From Leptospirales bacterium (GTDB taxonomy: Bacteria > Spirochaetota > Leptospiria > Leptospirales > Leptospiraceae): a stretch of 64,000 bases of DNA. Each line of letters opens with the position of its first letter. The stretch's first letter is position 1. Positions 1 through 8,650 of the stretch are shown here, piece by piece. The notes beneath the pieces were generated by a model that was not told the DNA's origin, did not search any database, and saw nothing but the letters and a program-made list of their open reading frames with translations. The stretch is taken from assembly GCA_013297885.1 (NCBI GenBank), contig JAAFIR010000010.1:62001-126000 (forward strand), in the 5' to 3' direction. Position numbers and translations under genes: made by a program.

Positions 1-115
1 AAAAAAAGGTGAGCGTGATAAAGCTATTATGTTGTACAAAAAAGTGACTACCCTTCCTCCCGATGATGAAATTACAGAAAAAGCAAAATCTGATTTAGTA
101 AGGTTAGGAGCTTAA
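1..115 (+). CDS. 3' end of an unidentified gene (partial)
   Basis: Reading from base 2 gives 37 residues that end in ...[11 protein letters not shown] before TAA at 113-115; the rest of the gene lies before the window. The charged, helix-like pattern with a [11 protein letters not shown] stretch would suit the last helices of a TPR-type protein, but this is too little to name it. The stop is one base before the ATG of the Crp-like gene, so the two are probably co-transcribed and translationally coupled. Confidence 0.6.
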   Translation, partial: KKGERDKAIMLYKKVTTLPPDDEITEKAKSDLVRLGA

Positions 116-116
116 A

Positions 117-749
117 ATGTTAGAAGCAATGTTTGGAAAATTTGGAAAAACATTTCAACCCAATGAAATTATATTTTGTGAATACGAACCGGGTAACGAT
201 TTTTATTTAATCCAAGAAGGACAAGTAAAAATAACTAAAACCGTTGGTAGTTCAGTAAAGACTTTAGATGTTTTAGAAGCGGGTGATATTTTTGGCGAAA
301 TGGCAATTTTAGAAGAACAACCAAGGTCAGCTACTGCTTCAGCTATAAATGAAGTTAAAGCTTTAAATTTTAATAGAGCAAATTTTGAACTACTGATGAC
401 AAAACAACCTCAATTGGCTTTAAGACTACTTACAATTTTTTCAACTAGAATTTATGATGCAAAAAGAAGATTAATGATTTTACTAATGGATGATATCATC
501 GGTAAAGTTAGTGACGTATTTTTGATGTTATATGAAAAACAAACTTTCACAGATGGATTAAAAGAAATTACTTTAAAAGTTACTGCTGACGATGTTGCAA
601 ATTGGTGTGGGCAACCTGTTGGTGAAGTTCAAAAAGTTTTAGCCCAATACAAAAAATCAGGCAAAATTGAAGTTTACGCTGATAGAATTCAAATTTTTAA
701 CATCCAAGAATTCCAAAGAACAGTAGCTCAAAAACGTAAAGAGAAATAA
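117..749 (+). CDS. Crp/Fnr-family transcriptional regulator with cyclic-nucleotide-binding domain
   Basis: 210 residues, the usual length for the family. Residues about 10-110 form a cyclic-nucleotide-binding beta-roll. The phosphate-binding cassette is well kept (FGEMA at 59-63, PRSA at 69-72), with the Glu and Arg that contact cAMP in CRP. Residues about 150-195 match a Crp-type winged helix ([18 protein letters not shown]). No Fnr-like cysteine cluster is seen, which argues against an iron-sulfur sensor. The gene follows the upstream ORF by one base, and tRNA-Arg begins 6 bases after its stop. A class III adenylate cyclase at 19050-20255 could supply cAMP, but that link is inference. Confidence 0.88.
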   Translation: MLEAMFGKFGKTFQPNEIIFCEYEPGNDFYLIQEGQVKITKTVGSSVKTLDVLEAGDIFGEMAILEEQPRSATASAINEVKALNFNRANFELLMTKQPQLALRLLTIFSTRIYDAKRRLMILLMDDIIGKVSDVFLMLYEKQTFTDGLKEITLKVTADDVANWCGQPVGEVQKVLAQYKKSGKIEVYADRIQIFNIQEFQRTVAQKRKEK

Positions 750-755
750 TTTTTT

Positions 756-829
756 GCTCCCGTAGCTCAGGTGGATAGAGCATTTGTTTCCTAAACAAAG
801 GGCCACTAGTTCGAATCTAGTCGGGGGCA
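756..829 (+). tRNA. tRNA-Arg (anticodon CCT)
   Basis: Full cloverleaf. The acceptor GCTCCCG pairs with CGGGGGC (one T-G wobble), the D arm is GCTC/GAGC, the anticodon stem is TTTGT/ACAAA with loop TTCCTAA (anticodon CCT, reads AGG), and the T arm is ACTAG-TTCGAAT-CTAGT. The discriminator is A at 829 and CCA is not encoded. It starts only 6 bases after the regulator's stop codon, so it is probably processed from the same transcript. Confidence 0.95.
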
Positions 830-989
830 AGTTGCTTTTAAATTTTATTTTTGTCTTTGCTTTTGCTTGCATTTTTTTGAAATATCTATTATCGTTAAAC
901 AATTGCTAGAAAATTTGTGTATTACTCACGTATTATTAGCTTTATAAATAAAAAAGTTTTGAGAGTTTTTGATTTTTCTTTATAAAATG

Positions 990-1091
990 TTATTCTTTAT
1001 CTTTTAAAAAGTCAAAAAACTTTTCTTGGAAAGTCTGTTTAGTTAAAAATTCATGGAGTAATTCTTTAGTTACAAGTATTTTTTTAGAATC
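990..1091 (-). pseudogene. possible remnant of a coding sequence downstream of trpG
   Basis: In the 250-base gap between tRNA-Arg and trpG, the minus strand holds a 33-codon open stretch with protein-like composition (…KKILVTKELLHEF…FFDFLKDKE, stop TAA). It has no ATG, GTG or TTG at a sensible place and a stop just upstream in frame. It may be the decayed tail of a gene or chance. The rest of 830-989 shows nothing I can name. Confidence 0.2.
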
Positions 1092-1689
1092 CTAAAATAA
1101 AATTTTCAATCATTTTTTTTCCACCTTCTGTGGCAAATGATTCTGGATGAAATTGGATTCCTTCAATCGGAAATTCTTTGTGGCGAAGTCCCATAATTTC
1201 AAATTCATTTTCCTTGTTCACTTTTGCAGTAATCTCAAGACATTCTGGTAAAGAAGAAATTTCTGCCACCAATGAATGATATCTCATCACTTCCAAATCT
1301 TGTGGAAGATTTTTAAAAACACCTTTTTCATCATGAGTGATTTTAGAAATCTTCCCATGCATTGGAATTTTTGCTCGAACCACTTTTCCGCCAAAATAAT
1401 GAGCAATTCCTTGCATACCAAGACAAACTCCAAGCACAGGAATTGTTTTTCCCAAATTCAAAATCACATCAGCACAAACTCCAAAATAATTTTTGTCTTT
1501 GGAATCTCCTGGACCTGGTGAAATAATAATTCGATTGTAATTTTGGGATTCAATTTCTGTAATACTTTTTTCGTCATTTCGTATTACTTCCAAAACAAAA
1601 TCAGTTTTGGAATTTTCTAAAATTTCCCCGAGGTATTGGTACAGATTAAAAGTAAATGAATCATAATTATCAATTAGTAAAACTTTCAT
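1084..1689 (-). CDS. trpG: Glutamine amidotransferase subunit of anthranilate (or aminodeoxychorismate) synthase
   Basis: Class I glutamine amidotransferase of 201 residues; it hydrolyses glutamine and passes ammonia to the chorismate-binding partner. The N-terminal LLIDNYDSFTFNL motif, oxyanion SPGPGD, nucleophile Cys89 in GVCLGMQ, and the His181/Glu183 pair in FHPES are all present. Its ATG overlaps the stop of trpE by four bases (ATGA), the standard arrangement of the two subunits. Some bacteria share one such subunit between tryptophan and folate pathways, so trpG versus pabA is not settled by sequence alone. Confidence 0.85.
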   Translation of the reverse strand: MKVLLIDNYDSFTFNLYQYLGEILENSKTDFVLEVIRNDEKSITEIESQNYNRIIISPGPGDSKDKNYFGVCADVILNLGKTIPVLGVCLGMQGIAHYFGGKVVRAKIPMHGKISKITHDEKGVFKNLPQDLEVMRYHSLVAEISSLPECLEITAKVNKENEFEIMGLRHKEFPIEGIQFHPESFATEGGKKMIENFILGF

Positions 1690-3062
1690 AAAATTTTTTT
1701 GGATAAAAAAGAATTTAAAACTTTTTCACCAGCTCCGAGTTTATTTTTAATTTCTTGGTATTCATTTTTGATAATCGAGTCATACACAATTCCACTAGAT
1801 GCTTGGGTAAATAATTTTTCACCAGAAATAAAAATGGAACGAATTGGAATTGCAAAAGTGCAGTCTCCATTTAAACCAAAAATTCCCACCCCTCCACCAT
1901 ATGGACCACGAGGATTTTTTTCTTCACGAGAAATTATTTTCATCGATTCAATTTTTGGTGCTCCAGAAAGTGTGCCAGCAGGAAAAGATTCAGCAAGACC
2001 AGAAAACATATCTTGTCCGTTTTCTATAATTCCTGTAACTTCAGAAGAAATATGTTGGATATGAGAATATTTTTTGATTTCCATTAATTTGCGAACTTTT
2101 ACAGTTCCAAATTTTGCAACTCTTCCAATATCATTTCTATGAAGATCAACAAGCATATTGTGTTCAGCAATTTCTTTTTGATCGTTTAACAATTCTCTTG
2201 CAAGTAAAATATCTTCTTCAGGAGTGAGACCTCTTTTAATTGATCCTGCAAGAGGAAAAGTTTCCATTTCTCCATTTCGTAATCGAAATAAAAGTTCAGG
2301 ACTTGCACCCATAATTTTACGCTCTTTAAATTTTACATAAAACATATGTGGAGAAGGATTTACTTTTTTTAATTCCATATAAATTGGTAAAGAATCACCT
2401 GTTAATTTATAATGCGACTTTAAACCAATTTGGCATTGAAATGTATTTCCTTGTTTAATTTCTTCCAAAACAGATTCGACTTTTTCTTTGTGTTCCGATT
2501 CAGAATAAGAATCACCTAAGTATTGAAGTTTAGTAGAATAATTTTTTTCAGAAATGATTCCTTCGTTAAGAATAGATTCAAGTAGATCAATTCTATTTTT
2601 TGTATAATAAAAATAAAATACTTCGCCTGTCATTTTATCTAGTACTAATCCATCTAAATAAAGACCAAATTGAAATTCTGGAAAATCTTCCGAGGTAGGA
2701 AGATTTAAACTTTTTTCAAAATAATTTGCAGCTTCATACGAAAGATAACCCACTAAACCACCGCAGTAATTTCGGGAAAGAATATCATTTGGAAAAAGTT
2801 TTCTTAATTCATAATATGGATTTTCTACTTCATAAGTTTTATCATCAATGGTTAAAGAATTTTTTTTTGCTGAAATTAAATATTCTGGATCAAAGCCTAA
2901 AATAGAATAACGTGATTCTTCACTTTCCTGACTGGAAGATTCAAAAATAAAACATACATCAAATTTTTTTTCAATTTTTTTAAACAACTCAAAAAAATCT
3001 ATTTTAGAATCTAGCTTTAAATAATTTGCTTTTCGGGGTAAATCTATTTTTGGTAAATCCAT
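1686..3062 (-). CDS. trpE: Chorismate-binding subunit, anthranilate synthase component I type
   Basis: 458 residues. The C-terminal two thirds is a chorismate-binding domain (NPSPHMFY, GASPELL, PLAGSIKRG, LVDLHRNDIGRV, AGTLSGAPK motifs). The PLAGS motif has Ala where many PabB proteins have the catalytic Lys of PIKGT, which favours anthranilate synthase over aminodeoxychorismate synthase; that is a family rule of thumb, not proof. It is the first gene of the two-gene trpE-trpG operon, ATG at 3062. The upstream gap separates it from the divergent pyrF and contains a dispersed repeat. Confidence 0.8.
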   Translation of the reverse strand: MDLPKIDLPRKANYLKLDSKIDFFELFKKIEKKFDVCFIFESSSQESEESRYSILGFDPEYLISAKKNSLTIDDKTYEVENPYYELRKLFPNDILSRNYCGGLVGYLSYEAANYFEKSLNLPTSEDFPEFQFGLYLDGLVLDKMTGEVFYFYYTKNRIDLLESILNEGIISEKNYSTKLQYLGDSYSESEHKEKVESVLEEIKQGNTFQCQIGLKSHYKLTGDSLPIYMELKKVNPSPHMFYVKFKERKIMGASPELLFRLRNGEMETFPLAGSIKRGLTPEEDILLARELLNDQKEIAEHNMLVDLHRNDIGRVAKFGTVKVRKLMEIKKYSHIQHISSEVTGIIENGQDMFSGLAESFPAGTLSGAPKIESMKIISREEKNPRGPYGGGVGIFGLNGDCTFAIPIRSIFISGEKLFTQASSGIVYDSIIKNEYQEIKNKLGAGEKVLNSFLSKKIL

Positions 3063-3151
3063 ATACGATTTCTAAATTTTTCGGAAATACTCTTAAATCA
3101 AATCAATAATAAATTTAGAAAAGATAACTGTTTATTTTTTCTTCAAAGAAT

Positions 3152-3253
3152 GCGAAAGGGATAGAAGCGAAAATCAAAGATTGTAGCGGATAGCCCGGTT
3201 TTTTAAAAGTAAGGACTTGATTAATCAAGTCCTTACTTTTAAAAAATTCGCCC
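3152..3253 (+). repeat. Two-hairpin intergenic element, subfamily A, copy 1
   Basis: Scaffold GCGAAAGGGATAGAAGCG ... GTAGCGGATAGCCCGG ... TTCGCCC. The first variable part is short (AAAATC/GATTGT). The second is a hairpin whose outer arms are TTTTTT/AAAAAA and whose core is AAGGACTTGA/TCAAGTCCTT. It fills the middle of the 303-base gap between the divergent trpE and pyrF; the rest of that gap is plain AT-rich promoter DNA. Confidence 0.85.
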
Positions 3254-3365
3254 TAATGATTTAAAAGAAAAAAAGAATTTTTAGAAACTTGTTTTGAGAA
3301 ATGATTAACTTTCTAAATCAAAAAAAATATTTTACTTCAAACTGCGATTTTAATTCATTAGTAAT

Positions 3366-4181
3366 ATGAATTTTTTTGACAAATTTCAAAATAGAAAAAA
3401 AGAATTAAACTCTTTATTATGTATTGGACTTGACCCTGAATTTGAAAAACTTCCCGAAAGTATTCAAAAATCAAATTTTGCATTATCCGAATTTTGTATT
3501 TCTATAATAGATGCCACTCATGAATTTGCAGTTGCTTACAAACCGAATATTGCATTTTTTGAAAGATTTGGCTCTAAAGGATTTGAAGAATTTGAAAAAA
3601 CAATTTACCATTTAACATCAAATTACCCCAATATTCCAATCATCGCTGATTGCAAAAGAGGTGATTTAGCAAACACATCCAAAGAATATGCAAAGTATTT
3701 TTTTGGAGACTTAAAAGTGGATTCCATTACTCTTTCTCCTTATATGGGTGAAGATTCTATTGAGCCGTATCTTGAATACAAAAATCATGCAGTTTTTTTA
3801 CTTGGACTCACTTCTAATCCTTCTTCAAGCGATTTACAAAAATTAAAATCTAGCACAGATAAATTTTTTTATGAAGAAGTAATTGATTTTTCAAAAAAAT
3901 TAAATTTAAAATACAAAAACCAAGTAGGAATTGTAGTTGGTGCAACTCATCCTGAGGAATTAAAAAAAATTAGAGAAAAAGATGCAGAACAAGTTTTTTT
4001 AATTCCTGGTTTTGGAGCTCAAGGTGGAAGTTTAGAAGCATTACTTCCAATTTGTGGAAAAAATTCATTGATTAATTCTTCCAGAAGTATTATTTTTGCA
4101 TCCAACAAATCTAATTTTCAAGAATCAGCACACGAAGAAGCAAAAAAAATTCATCTTGAAATGAAAAAATTTTATGATTGA
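3366..4181 (+). CDS. pyrF: Orotidine 5'-phosphate decarboxylase (type 2 family)
   Basis: 271 residues, the length of the longer PyrF subfamily. It decarboxylates OMP to UMP, the last step of de novo pyrimidine synthesis. N-terminal LLCIGLDP, the phosphate loop region AYKPNIAFFERFGS, and the catalytic Asp95-x-Lys97 with Asp100 in DCKRGD are present, followed by DSITLSPYMG and the C-terminal IPGFGAQGG phosphate-binding loop. Starts at ATG 3366. Its end overlaps the next gene by 8 bases. Other pyrimidine genes in the window (carA, pyrB) are far away, so the pathway is scattered. Confidence 0.92.
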   Translation: MNFFDKFQNRKKELNSLLCIGLDPEFEKLPESIQKSNFALSEFCISIIDATHEFAVAYKPNIAFFERFGSKGFEEFEKTIYHLTSNYPNIPIIADCKRGDLANTSKEYAKYFFGDLKVDSITLSPYMGEDSIEPYLEYKNHAVFLLGLTSNPSSSDLQKLKSSTDKFFYEEVIDFSKKLNLKYKNQVGIVVGATHPEELKKIREKDAEQVFLIPGFGAQGGSLEALLPICGKNSLINSSRSIIFASNKSNFQESAHEEAKKIHLEMKKFYD

Positions 4182-5082
4182 AAAAATAATTTTTTTATTC
4201 CCACTTTGGATGATTTCATTTTGCACAGTTGCTTTTTTTGAACCTAAAATAATCTCTTGGTTCAAAGGAGATTATATCACATATGCACTTGGAATCATAA
4301 TGCTTGGAATGGGACTCACTATGAAGCTTGATGATTTTAAATTGGTACTCAAAAAACCAAAATTAGTTTTTCTTGGAGTGACACTTCAATACACAATTAT
4401 GCCAACAGCAGGATTTTTTCTTGCTAAGTTTTTTGAACTTCCAAGTCCACTTGCAGTTGGATTAATTCTAGTGAGTGCTTGTCCCGGAGGAACAGCTTCC
4501 AATGTTCTCACTTATATTGCTAAAGGAGATGTTGCACTTTCTATAACTCTCACTACTATTTCCACTTTTTTGGGAATACTGTTCACACCGATTCTCACAC
4601 TGATCTTGGCAGGAAAATATGTGGAGGTAAATGCAATTGGACTTTTTTGGAACACAGTTCAAGTGATTCTTTTGCCTATTTTAATTGGTGTAATTTTAAA
4701 TCGTTTTTATCCAAAATTTTCCCAGAGCATTTCAGCTTATTCTCCAATTTTAGCAATCCTAATGATTATATTTATTGTGAGTTCAGTTCTCGTTGCAAAT
4801 AAAAATTCAATTCTTGCTAGTGGGTTAAAACTTTTAGCATCTGTATTTTTGCTTCATTCAATTGGTTTTTTACTTGGATATTTATTTTCAAAAATTTTCA
4901 CTTCACACAAAAAAGATTTAAAAACAATTTCAATTGAAGTGGGAATGCAGAATTCTGGGCTAGGAGTGGTGCTTGCTAAAAATAATTTTTCAGATCCGCT
5001 CACAGCAGTTCCCTCAGCAATTTCAAGTTTTTTTCATTCCATGATTGCGAGCTTTCTTTCTTGGATTTGGAGAAAAGAGTAG
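4174..5082 (+). CDS. Bile acid:sodium symporter family (BASS) transporter
   Basis: 302 residues with about nine to ten hydrophobic segments over the whole length. The family signatures are clear: GLTMKLDDF after the second helix and LVSACPGGTASNVLTYIAKGDVALS, the region lining the substrate and sodium sites in structures of the family. Members carry bile acids, pantoate, keto acids and others together with sodium, so the substrate cannot be read from sequence. Translation is coupled to pyrF by an 8-base overlap. A GGGCG...-oriented repeat begins 20 bases after its stop. Confidence 0.85.
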   Translation: MIEKIIFLFPLWMISFCTVAFFEPKIISWFKGDYITYALGIIMLGMGLTMKLDDFKLVLKKPKLVFLGVTLQYTIMPTAGFFLAKFFELPSPLAVGLILVSACPGGTASNVLTYIAKGDVALSITLTTISTFLGILFTPILTLILAGKYVEVNAIGLFWNTVQVILLPILIGVILNRFYPKFSQSISAYSPILAILMIIFIVSSVLVANKNSILASGLKLLASVFLLHSIGFLLGYLFSKIFTSHKKDLKTISIEVGMQNSGLGVVLAKNNFSDPLTAVPSAISSFFHSMIASFLSWIWRKE

Positions 5083-5102
5083 ATTATTTTTTAAAATTAT
5101 TC

Positions 5103-5259
5103 GGGCGAATTTTTTTTGAACAGAATATTTAAATTTACATTAAATATCATGTTCAAAAAAACCGAGCTTTTTCCACCCTGCTTATGCGAAGCACATAGCC
5201 AAGCTATGGTCAAAAAATTTCATACTAAATTTTTTGACCTCTGCTTCAATCTCTTTCGC
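5103..5259 (-). repeat. Two-hairpin intergenic element, subfamily A, copy 2
   Basis: Reverse orientation of copy 1: GGGCGAATTTTTT, then a hairpin with arms TGAACA/TGTTCA inside T/A tracts, then ACCGAGCTTTTTCC, a second structured part containing GGTCAAAAAATTT/AAATTTTTTGACC, and CTTCAATCTCTTTCGC. It lies between two converging genes and starts 20 bases after the transporter stop. Short open frames through it are by-products. Confidence 0.85.
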
Positions 5260-5281
5260 ACTGTATTGATGAATTTTTTCT

Positions 5282-5653
5282 TTATTCAATTTTTAAACAT
5301 GCTCCTGAAATAATTTTGATTGAATCTGGAAAGACTTTCCAGTTTCTAATATAACGAAATTTTCCTTGAATTGGATTTCCAAGCATCATCCCTTTTGTTT
5401 CATAAGTCATAATTGAAATTGCAATTTCATCTATGATTGTTAAATTTTCAAAACTTGGAGTTAATTCTTCCACAATCATTTGTTTTGATTTATGAGAATC
5501 TAAATCCATTTGTTTTGTAATAAGAATTCCATTTGGAGCTAAAAAGTATAAATCATCATGTAAAATTTTTTCAAAAAAATCAATATCTGATTTTTTAATA
5601 GCTTCTATTAATTTGTATTCTAATTTGATTATTTCTTCTTTGTTGAATTTCAT
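5282..5653 (-). CDS. NTF2-like protein of the DUF4440/SnoaL type
   Basis: 123 residues, a typical single-domain length. The N-terminal EEIIKLEYKLIEAIKKSDIDFFEKILHDD pattern is the two-helix opening of the NTF2-like cone fold, followed by strands (YLFLAPNG-like segment, IAISIMTYETKG, KFRYIRNWKV) that build the sheet. The family includes ketosteroid-isomerase-like enzymes and ligand-binding proteins; no catalytic residue set can be assigned. It stands alone, converging on the transporter gene across a repeat element. Confidence 0.65.
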   Translation of the reverse strand: MKFNKEEIIKLEYKLIEAIKKSDIDFFEKILHDDLYFLAPNGILITKQMDLDSHKSKQMIVEELTPSFENLTIIDEIAISIMTYETKGMMLGNPIQGKFRYIRNWKVFPDSIKIISGACLKIE

Positions 5654-5717
5654 TCTAGTTCCTTATTTATTGAAGAATGATTTGATAAAAGCTGAATTCT
5701 TTATTTTATAAAAAAAC

Positions 5718-5746
5718 TTGATTTTTTTTAGATTTGAAACTATACT
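5718..5746 (+). promoter_or_regulatory. Sigma-70-type promoter for the lipoprotein gene at 5803
   Basis: TTGATT (5718-5723) and TATACT (5741-5746) are separated by 17 bases, each one or two mismatches from consensus. The predicted start lies near 5753, about 50 bases before the ATG, and a ribosome site AAAGGAA precedes the ATG. Confidence 0.55.
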
Positions 5747-5802
5747 CGATCAAAAAATAAATACTTTCGTTTAAAGTAATTAAAACCAAAAAAGGAAATT
5801 TT

Positions 5803-6501
5803 ATGAAAATAATTTTGATTATACTTTTCGGATTTGTAAATTGTTTTTCTAAAGAACTAAAAACCTTTCATTCTAAAACTAATAATACTGGAACAATCAT
5901 TTTGGAATTTGAAGATATAGAAAAAGGCTATTTGAATTCTGTCCAGTTTAGATTAACTTCTGAAAAACCAAATGTAAGACAAGAATTGACTTTAGAAGTT
6001 GTTAATTTTTTTGAATTACCATTAATAATACCTTATATGATAGATGTAGGAAATGTGATTCCTTCAGAAACAGAATATTTTGCTAACGGGTATCTTAAAA
6101 ATAACAAAAAATATATTTTTAAACTTGAAGAAGGAGTTTATTATGCAAGTTTAGGAAATAATTTTAATGATAAATCTTCAGAAGATTCAAAATATTCAAA
6201 AAGACTAAATCTTTCACAGATAGGTTTTTTAACAAATTTTATGAATGAATATATTACAGACTGCAGAAAAGCAGAATTCAAAGACTTAGCTACTAAATAT
6301 GTAAGTAGTATTGATGAATGTGGGATTTTAAAAATCAAAAAAAATGAAGTTATAAAAATTAAAATAATTGGTAATCCCAAAAAAATAGATTACCCTTCAA
6401 CTCTACTAACTTGGTTTCCAGGGATTTTTATTTTAATGCCGATTTGGTGGGGAACTGAAGGTTATTACCAGTCATATAATGTTTTGGTAATTAGGAATTA
6501 A
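5803..6501 (+). CDS. Putative lipoprotein of unknown function
   Basis: 232 residues. The N-terminus MKIILIILFGFVNC is a lipoprotein signal with the acceptor Cys at 14 (lipobox FVNC, of the Leptospira type). The mature part has no motif I recognise. It is rich in short beta-like segments, and near the C-terminus a hydrophobic stretch (LLTWFPGIFILMPIWW) is followed by a short tail. That stretch could be a membrane-inserted hairpin. It has its own promoter and is separated from the next gene by an operator array, so it looks monocistronic. Confidence 0.6.
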   Translation: MKIILIILFGFVNCFSKELKTFHSKTNNTGTIILEFEDIEKGYLNSVQFRLTSEKPNVRQELTLEVVNFFELPLIIPYMIDVGNVIPSETEYFANGYLKNNKKYIFKLEEGVYYASLGNNFNDKSSEDSKYSKRLNLSQIGFLTNFMNEYITDCRKAEFKDLATKYVSSIDECGILKIKKNEVIKIKIIGNPKKIDYPSTLLTWFPGIFILMPIWWGTEGYYQSYNVLVIRN

Positions 6502-6508
6502 CAATTCC

Positions 6509-6582
6509 TCCAATATATTGAATTAAATTTGACATGATTCTTATATATTGGATTATGGTGAAAATTCATCCAATATATTGGA
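6509..6582. promoter_or_regulatory. Three palindromic operator sites at an exact 30-bp period over a promoter
   Basis: Sites at 6509-6522 (TCCAATATATTGAA), 6539-6552 (TCTTATATATTGGA) and 6569-6582 (TCCAATATATTGGA). The third extends to a perfect 16-bp palindrome ATCCAATATATTGGAT at 6568-6583. The starts are exactly 30 bp apart, about three helical turns, so a dimeric regulator would sit on one face. A promoter TTGACA (6529-6534) with GATTAT (6551-6556) 16 bases on is overlapped by the middle site, and the third site covers the expected start. This suggests repression. Confidence 0.65.
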
Positions 6583-6610
6583 TAAAGATAAGTTTTGACA
6601 GAGGAAATAG

Positions 6611-8527
6611 ATGAAAACAATTCAAAAAAAAATATTAATTGGATTTATTTTCTGCTGTTTCCAATTTGGGATTTTGGCTCAAAACACAAAAGATGTAAAA
6701 CAAGTAAATCCAAAAGATACAAAAACTGTCGAATCAAAAGAAGTTAAATCAACTGATGCTAAGGAAACAAAACAAGTTGAGCCTGCAAAAGAAGAATCAC
6801 CTAATTTTGATTTGTCGCCGCCAAAACAAGTTGAATACAAAGAGCAAAAAAATGATGGAAAAGGAATCAAAGAAATCCAAGAAGAACTTGCAAAAGAAGA
6901 TCCATACAAATCTCCATTAAAAGGAAAATTAAATAACGATTTGATTCGCAGTATGTTGCTTTTACCTGAGCATCAGGAAGCAGTTCGCAAAAATGAATCT
7001 CTTTGGTTTGGAGATATTTTTAGAACTGGTTTTCATCTTCGTCCAAGGTTTGATTATATTCATAATCCTGATTTTGATTCCCGTACACAAGATGGAAGAA
7101 ATGTTGGAACACAAAATTCACAAGTTTGGTTTTTTGCTGATCCCACAAAATACGCTGCAATAAAATTTACAATTCAAGATGTTAGAGTTTGGGGTGGAGA
7201 TCAGTCAAGACGAGAGAGTCAACTTGGATATTTGGGTCTTTCTAATTCTGCAGGTGTTGAGTTAAATTCTGCTCCAACTCCAAATAATTCTGTCAATATT
7301 CAAAATCGCACTGGACTTCGTGAAGGGTTTGTTGTACTGAAAAATTTTTCCGAAGGTTTTGAAATTTATCTCGGAAGACAAGTTTTTGGATTTGGAGATA
7401 ATCGATATGTTGGTGGAAGAAATGATGGGCAAACAGGAAATTCATTTGATGGTGCAAGAATAAAGTATTCTCATAAAAAGTTTTCATCTGAAGTTTTTGG
7501 CTCAGTGCTTGCAGAAGAAAGTAACGGCGGACTTGGAAACAATACTTCAAATGGACAAAGACGTGGTTCAGTCAATGACACATATTTATCAGGAATTTAT
7601 AATTCAATTAAGTTAGATAATTTTGTTTTTGATTTTTATTGGTTTAATATTGATAGAAAATGGGAATTACCTTCAAGACCAGCAAGTCAACAAACTACAA
7701 ATACAAGAGATCGTTCTAGACAAAAAGATGATTTGAACACAGTTGGATTTAGAATTACAAATCGAACAAATGGAATTAATTTACCAAAATTTAAAAACTG
7801 GGATTATACAATTGAATCTGTGATACAATTTGGTAGTACAGGCCAAAGAGTAAATGCTGATTGGGATTCATTTCAAGTAACTTATAATAATCAGAGAGTA
7901 TATTCCCAAAGACAAGTTTATGATAGTAGATTTTTTTTAATTCAGACAGGTTATACTTTTTTTGATCAATTCAGAGTAGGGTTTCAATATTCTTTTGGAT
8001 CTGGTGATGACAATCGAAGTGACTCAAGAAACAAAACTTATGATGCTTCATTTGCAACTAGATCAGGTGGATTTCCTTATTTTAATTCTGGGGCGGGAAT
8101 TACAAATTCTACTTTTTGGTCTAATACAAAAATCCACTCAATTCATTTACAATACAACACAGAAAAATGGGGAAAAATTATCGCGGTCTATTATGATACT
8201 AAAAAATCTTCCGAAAATGATGCATGGTATAGTTCTGGTGGCTCACCAAATACTGGTCTAAGTTATGAAAACCAAACTGGTGGTGCATTCGGTGGAACAA
8301 ATTCCATTGGACAAAAGAGAGGCAAACGACTGTTTAACGAATACAATTTGATTTGGCAATATTATCTAAAAGACTATGTTTCGTTTTGGGTGGGGGGTGC
8401 GTATTTAGTTGCAGGAGATGCAATTAAAGGGATTCGTGAAAATCCATTTGCACCAAATCCTGAAGATCGTTATACTTTTGATAACAAATCTTATTCTTTA
8501 TTTGCATTTGTTCAGTTTGCAATGTAG
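6611..8527 (+). CDS. Outer-membrane beta-barrel protein, alginate-export-like family
   Basis: 638 residues. A signal peptide (residues 1-23, ending ...FGILAQ) is followed by a charged low-complexity stretch of about 50 residues rich in Lys, Glu, Thr (KDVK, ESKEVK, AKETKQ). From about residue 125 there is a long run of amphipathic strands with aromatic ends, finishing in a C-terminal Phe-x-Gln-Phe-Ala-Met strand. The [14 protein letters not shown] opening, [18 protein letters not shown] and the VGGAYL...GDAIKG ending resemble alginate-export (Alginate_exp) barrels. The cargo is unknown. It is controlled by the triple operator upstream. The next gene is a sulfate-binding protein, 123 bases on. 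Confidence 0.65.
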   Translation: MKTIQKKILIGFIFCCFQFGILAQNTKDVKQVNPKDTKTVESKEVKSTDAKETKQVEPAKEESPNFDLSPPKQVEYKEQKNDGKGIKEIQEELAKEDPYKSPLKGKLNNDLIRSMLLLPEHQEAVRKNESLWFGDIFRTGFHLRPRFDYIHNPDFDSRTQDGRNVGTQNSQVWFFADPTKYAAIKFTIQDVRVWGGDQSRRESQLGYLGLSNSAGVELNSAPTPNNSVNIQNRTGLREGFVVLKNFSEGFEIYLGRQVFGFGDNRYVGGRNDGQTGNSFDGARIKYSHKKFSSEVFGSVLAEESNGGLGNNTSNGQRRGSVNDTYLSGIYNSIKLDNFVFDFYWFNIDRKWELPSRPASQQTTNTRDRSRQKDDLNTVGFRITNRTNGINLPKFKNWDYTIESVIQFGSTGQRVNADWDSFQVTYNNQRVYSQRQVYDSRFFLIQTGYTFFDQFRVGFQYSFGSGDDNRSDSRNKTYDASFATRSGGFPYFNSGAGITNSTFWSNTKIHSIHLQYNTEKWGKIIAVYYDTKKSSENDAWYSSGGSPNTGLSYENQTGGAFGGTNSIGQKRGKRLFNEYNLIWQYYLKDYVSFWVGGAYLVAGDAIKGIRENPFAPNPEDRYTFDNKSYSLFAFVQFAM

Positions 8528-8533
8528 TTTTTT

Positions 8534-8561
8534 TATGAATTATGAATTATGAATTGTGAAT
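8534..8561 (+). repeat. Heptanucleotide tandem repeat
   Basis: Four back-to-back heptamers, TATGAAT three times and then TGTGAAT, immediately after the stop of the barrel gene. A related array follows the stop at 41438. Confidence 0.7.
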
Positions 8562-8650
8562 TGTTTAGCTTTGTTTAAATTGAAAATCGAAATAATAAAA
8601 ATGAAGTTTAAAAGTAATAAGTATTTTATAATTATAAATTAGGAGAAAGT

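Noticed and set aside
657-902. Minus-strand open frame across the regulator end and tRNA-Arg
   Set aside because: It runs through a complete tRNA and antisense to the regulator's C-terminus.
1686-3062. Calling the chorismate enzyme PabB
   Set aside because: PLAGS in place of PIKGT favours TrpE; kept as second choice because the distinction is not absolute.
5116-5313. Plus-strand open frame after the BASS transporter
   Set aside because: It lies almost wholly in repeat copy 2.
6509-6582. The 30-bp periodic sites as a short CRISPR
   Set aside because: Only the 14-bp cores repeat, they are palindromes, and they overlay a promoter.
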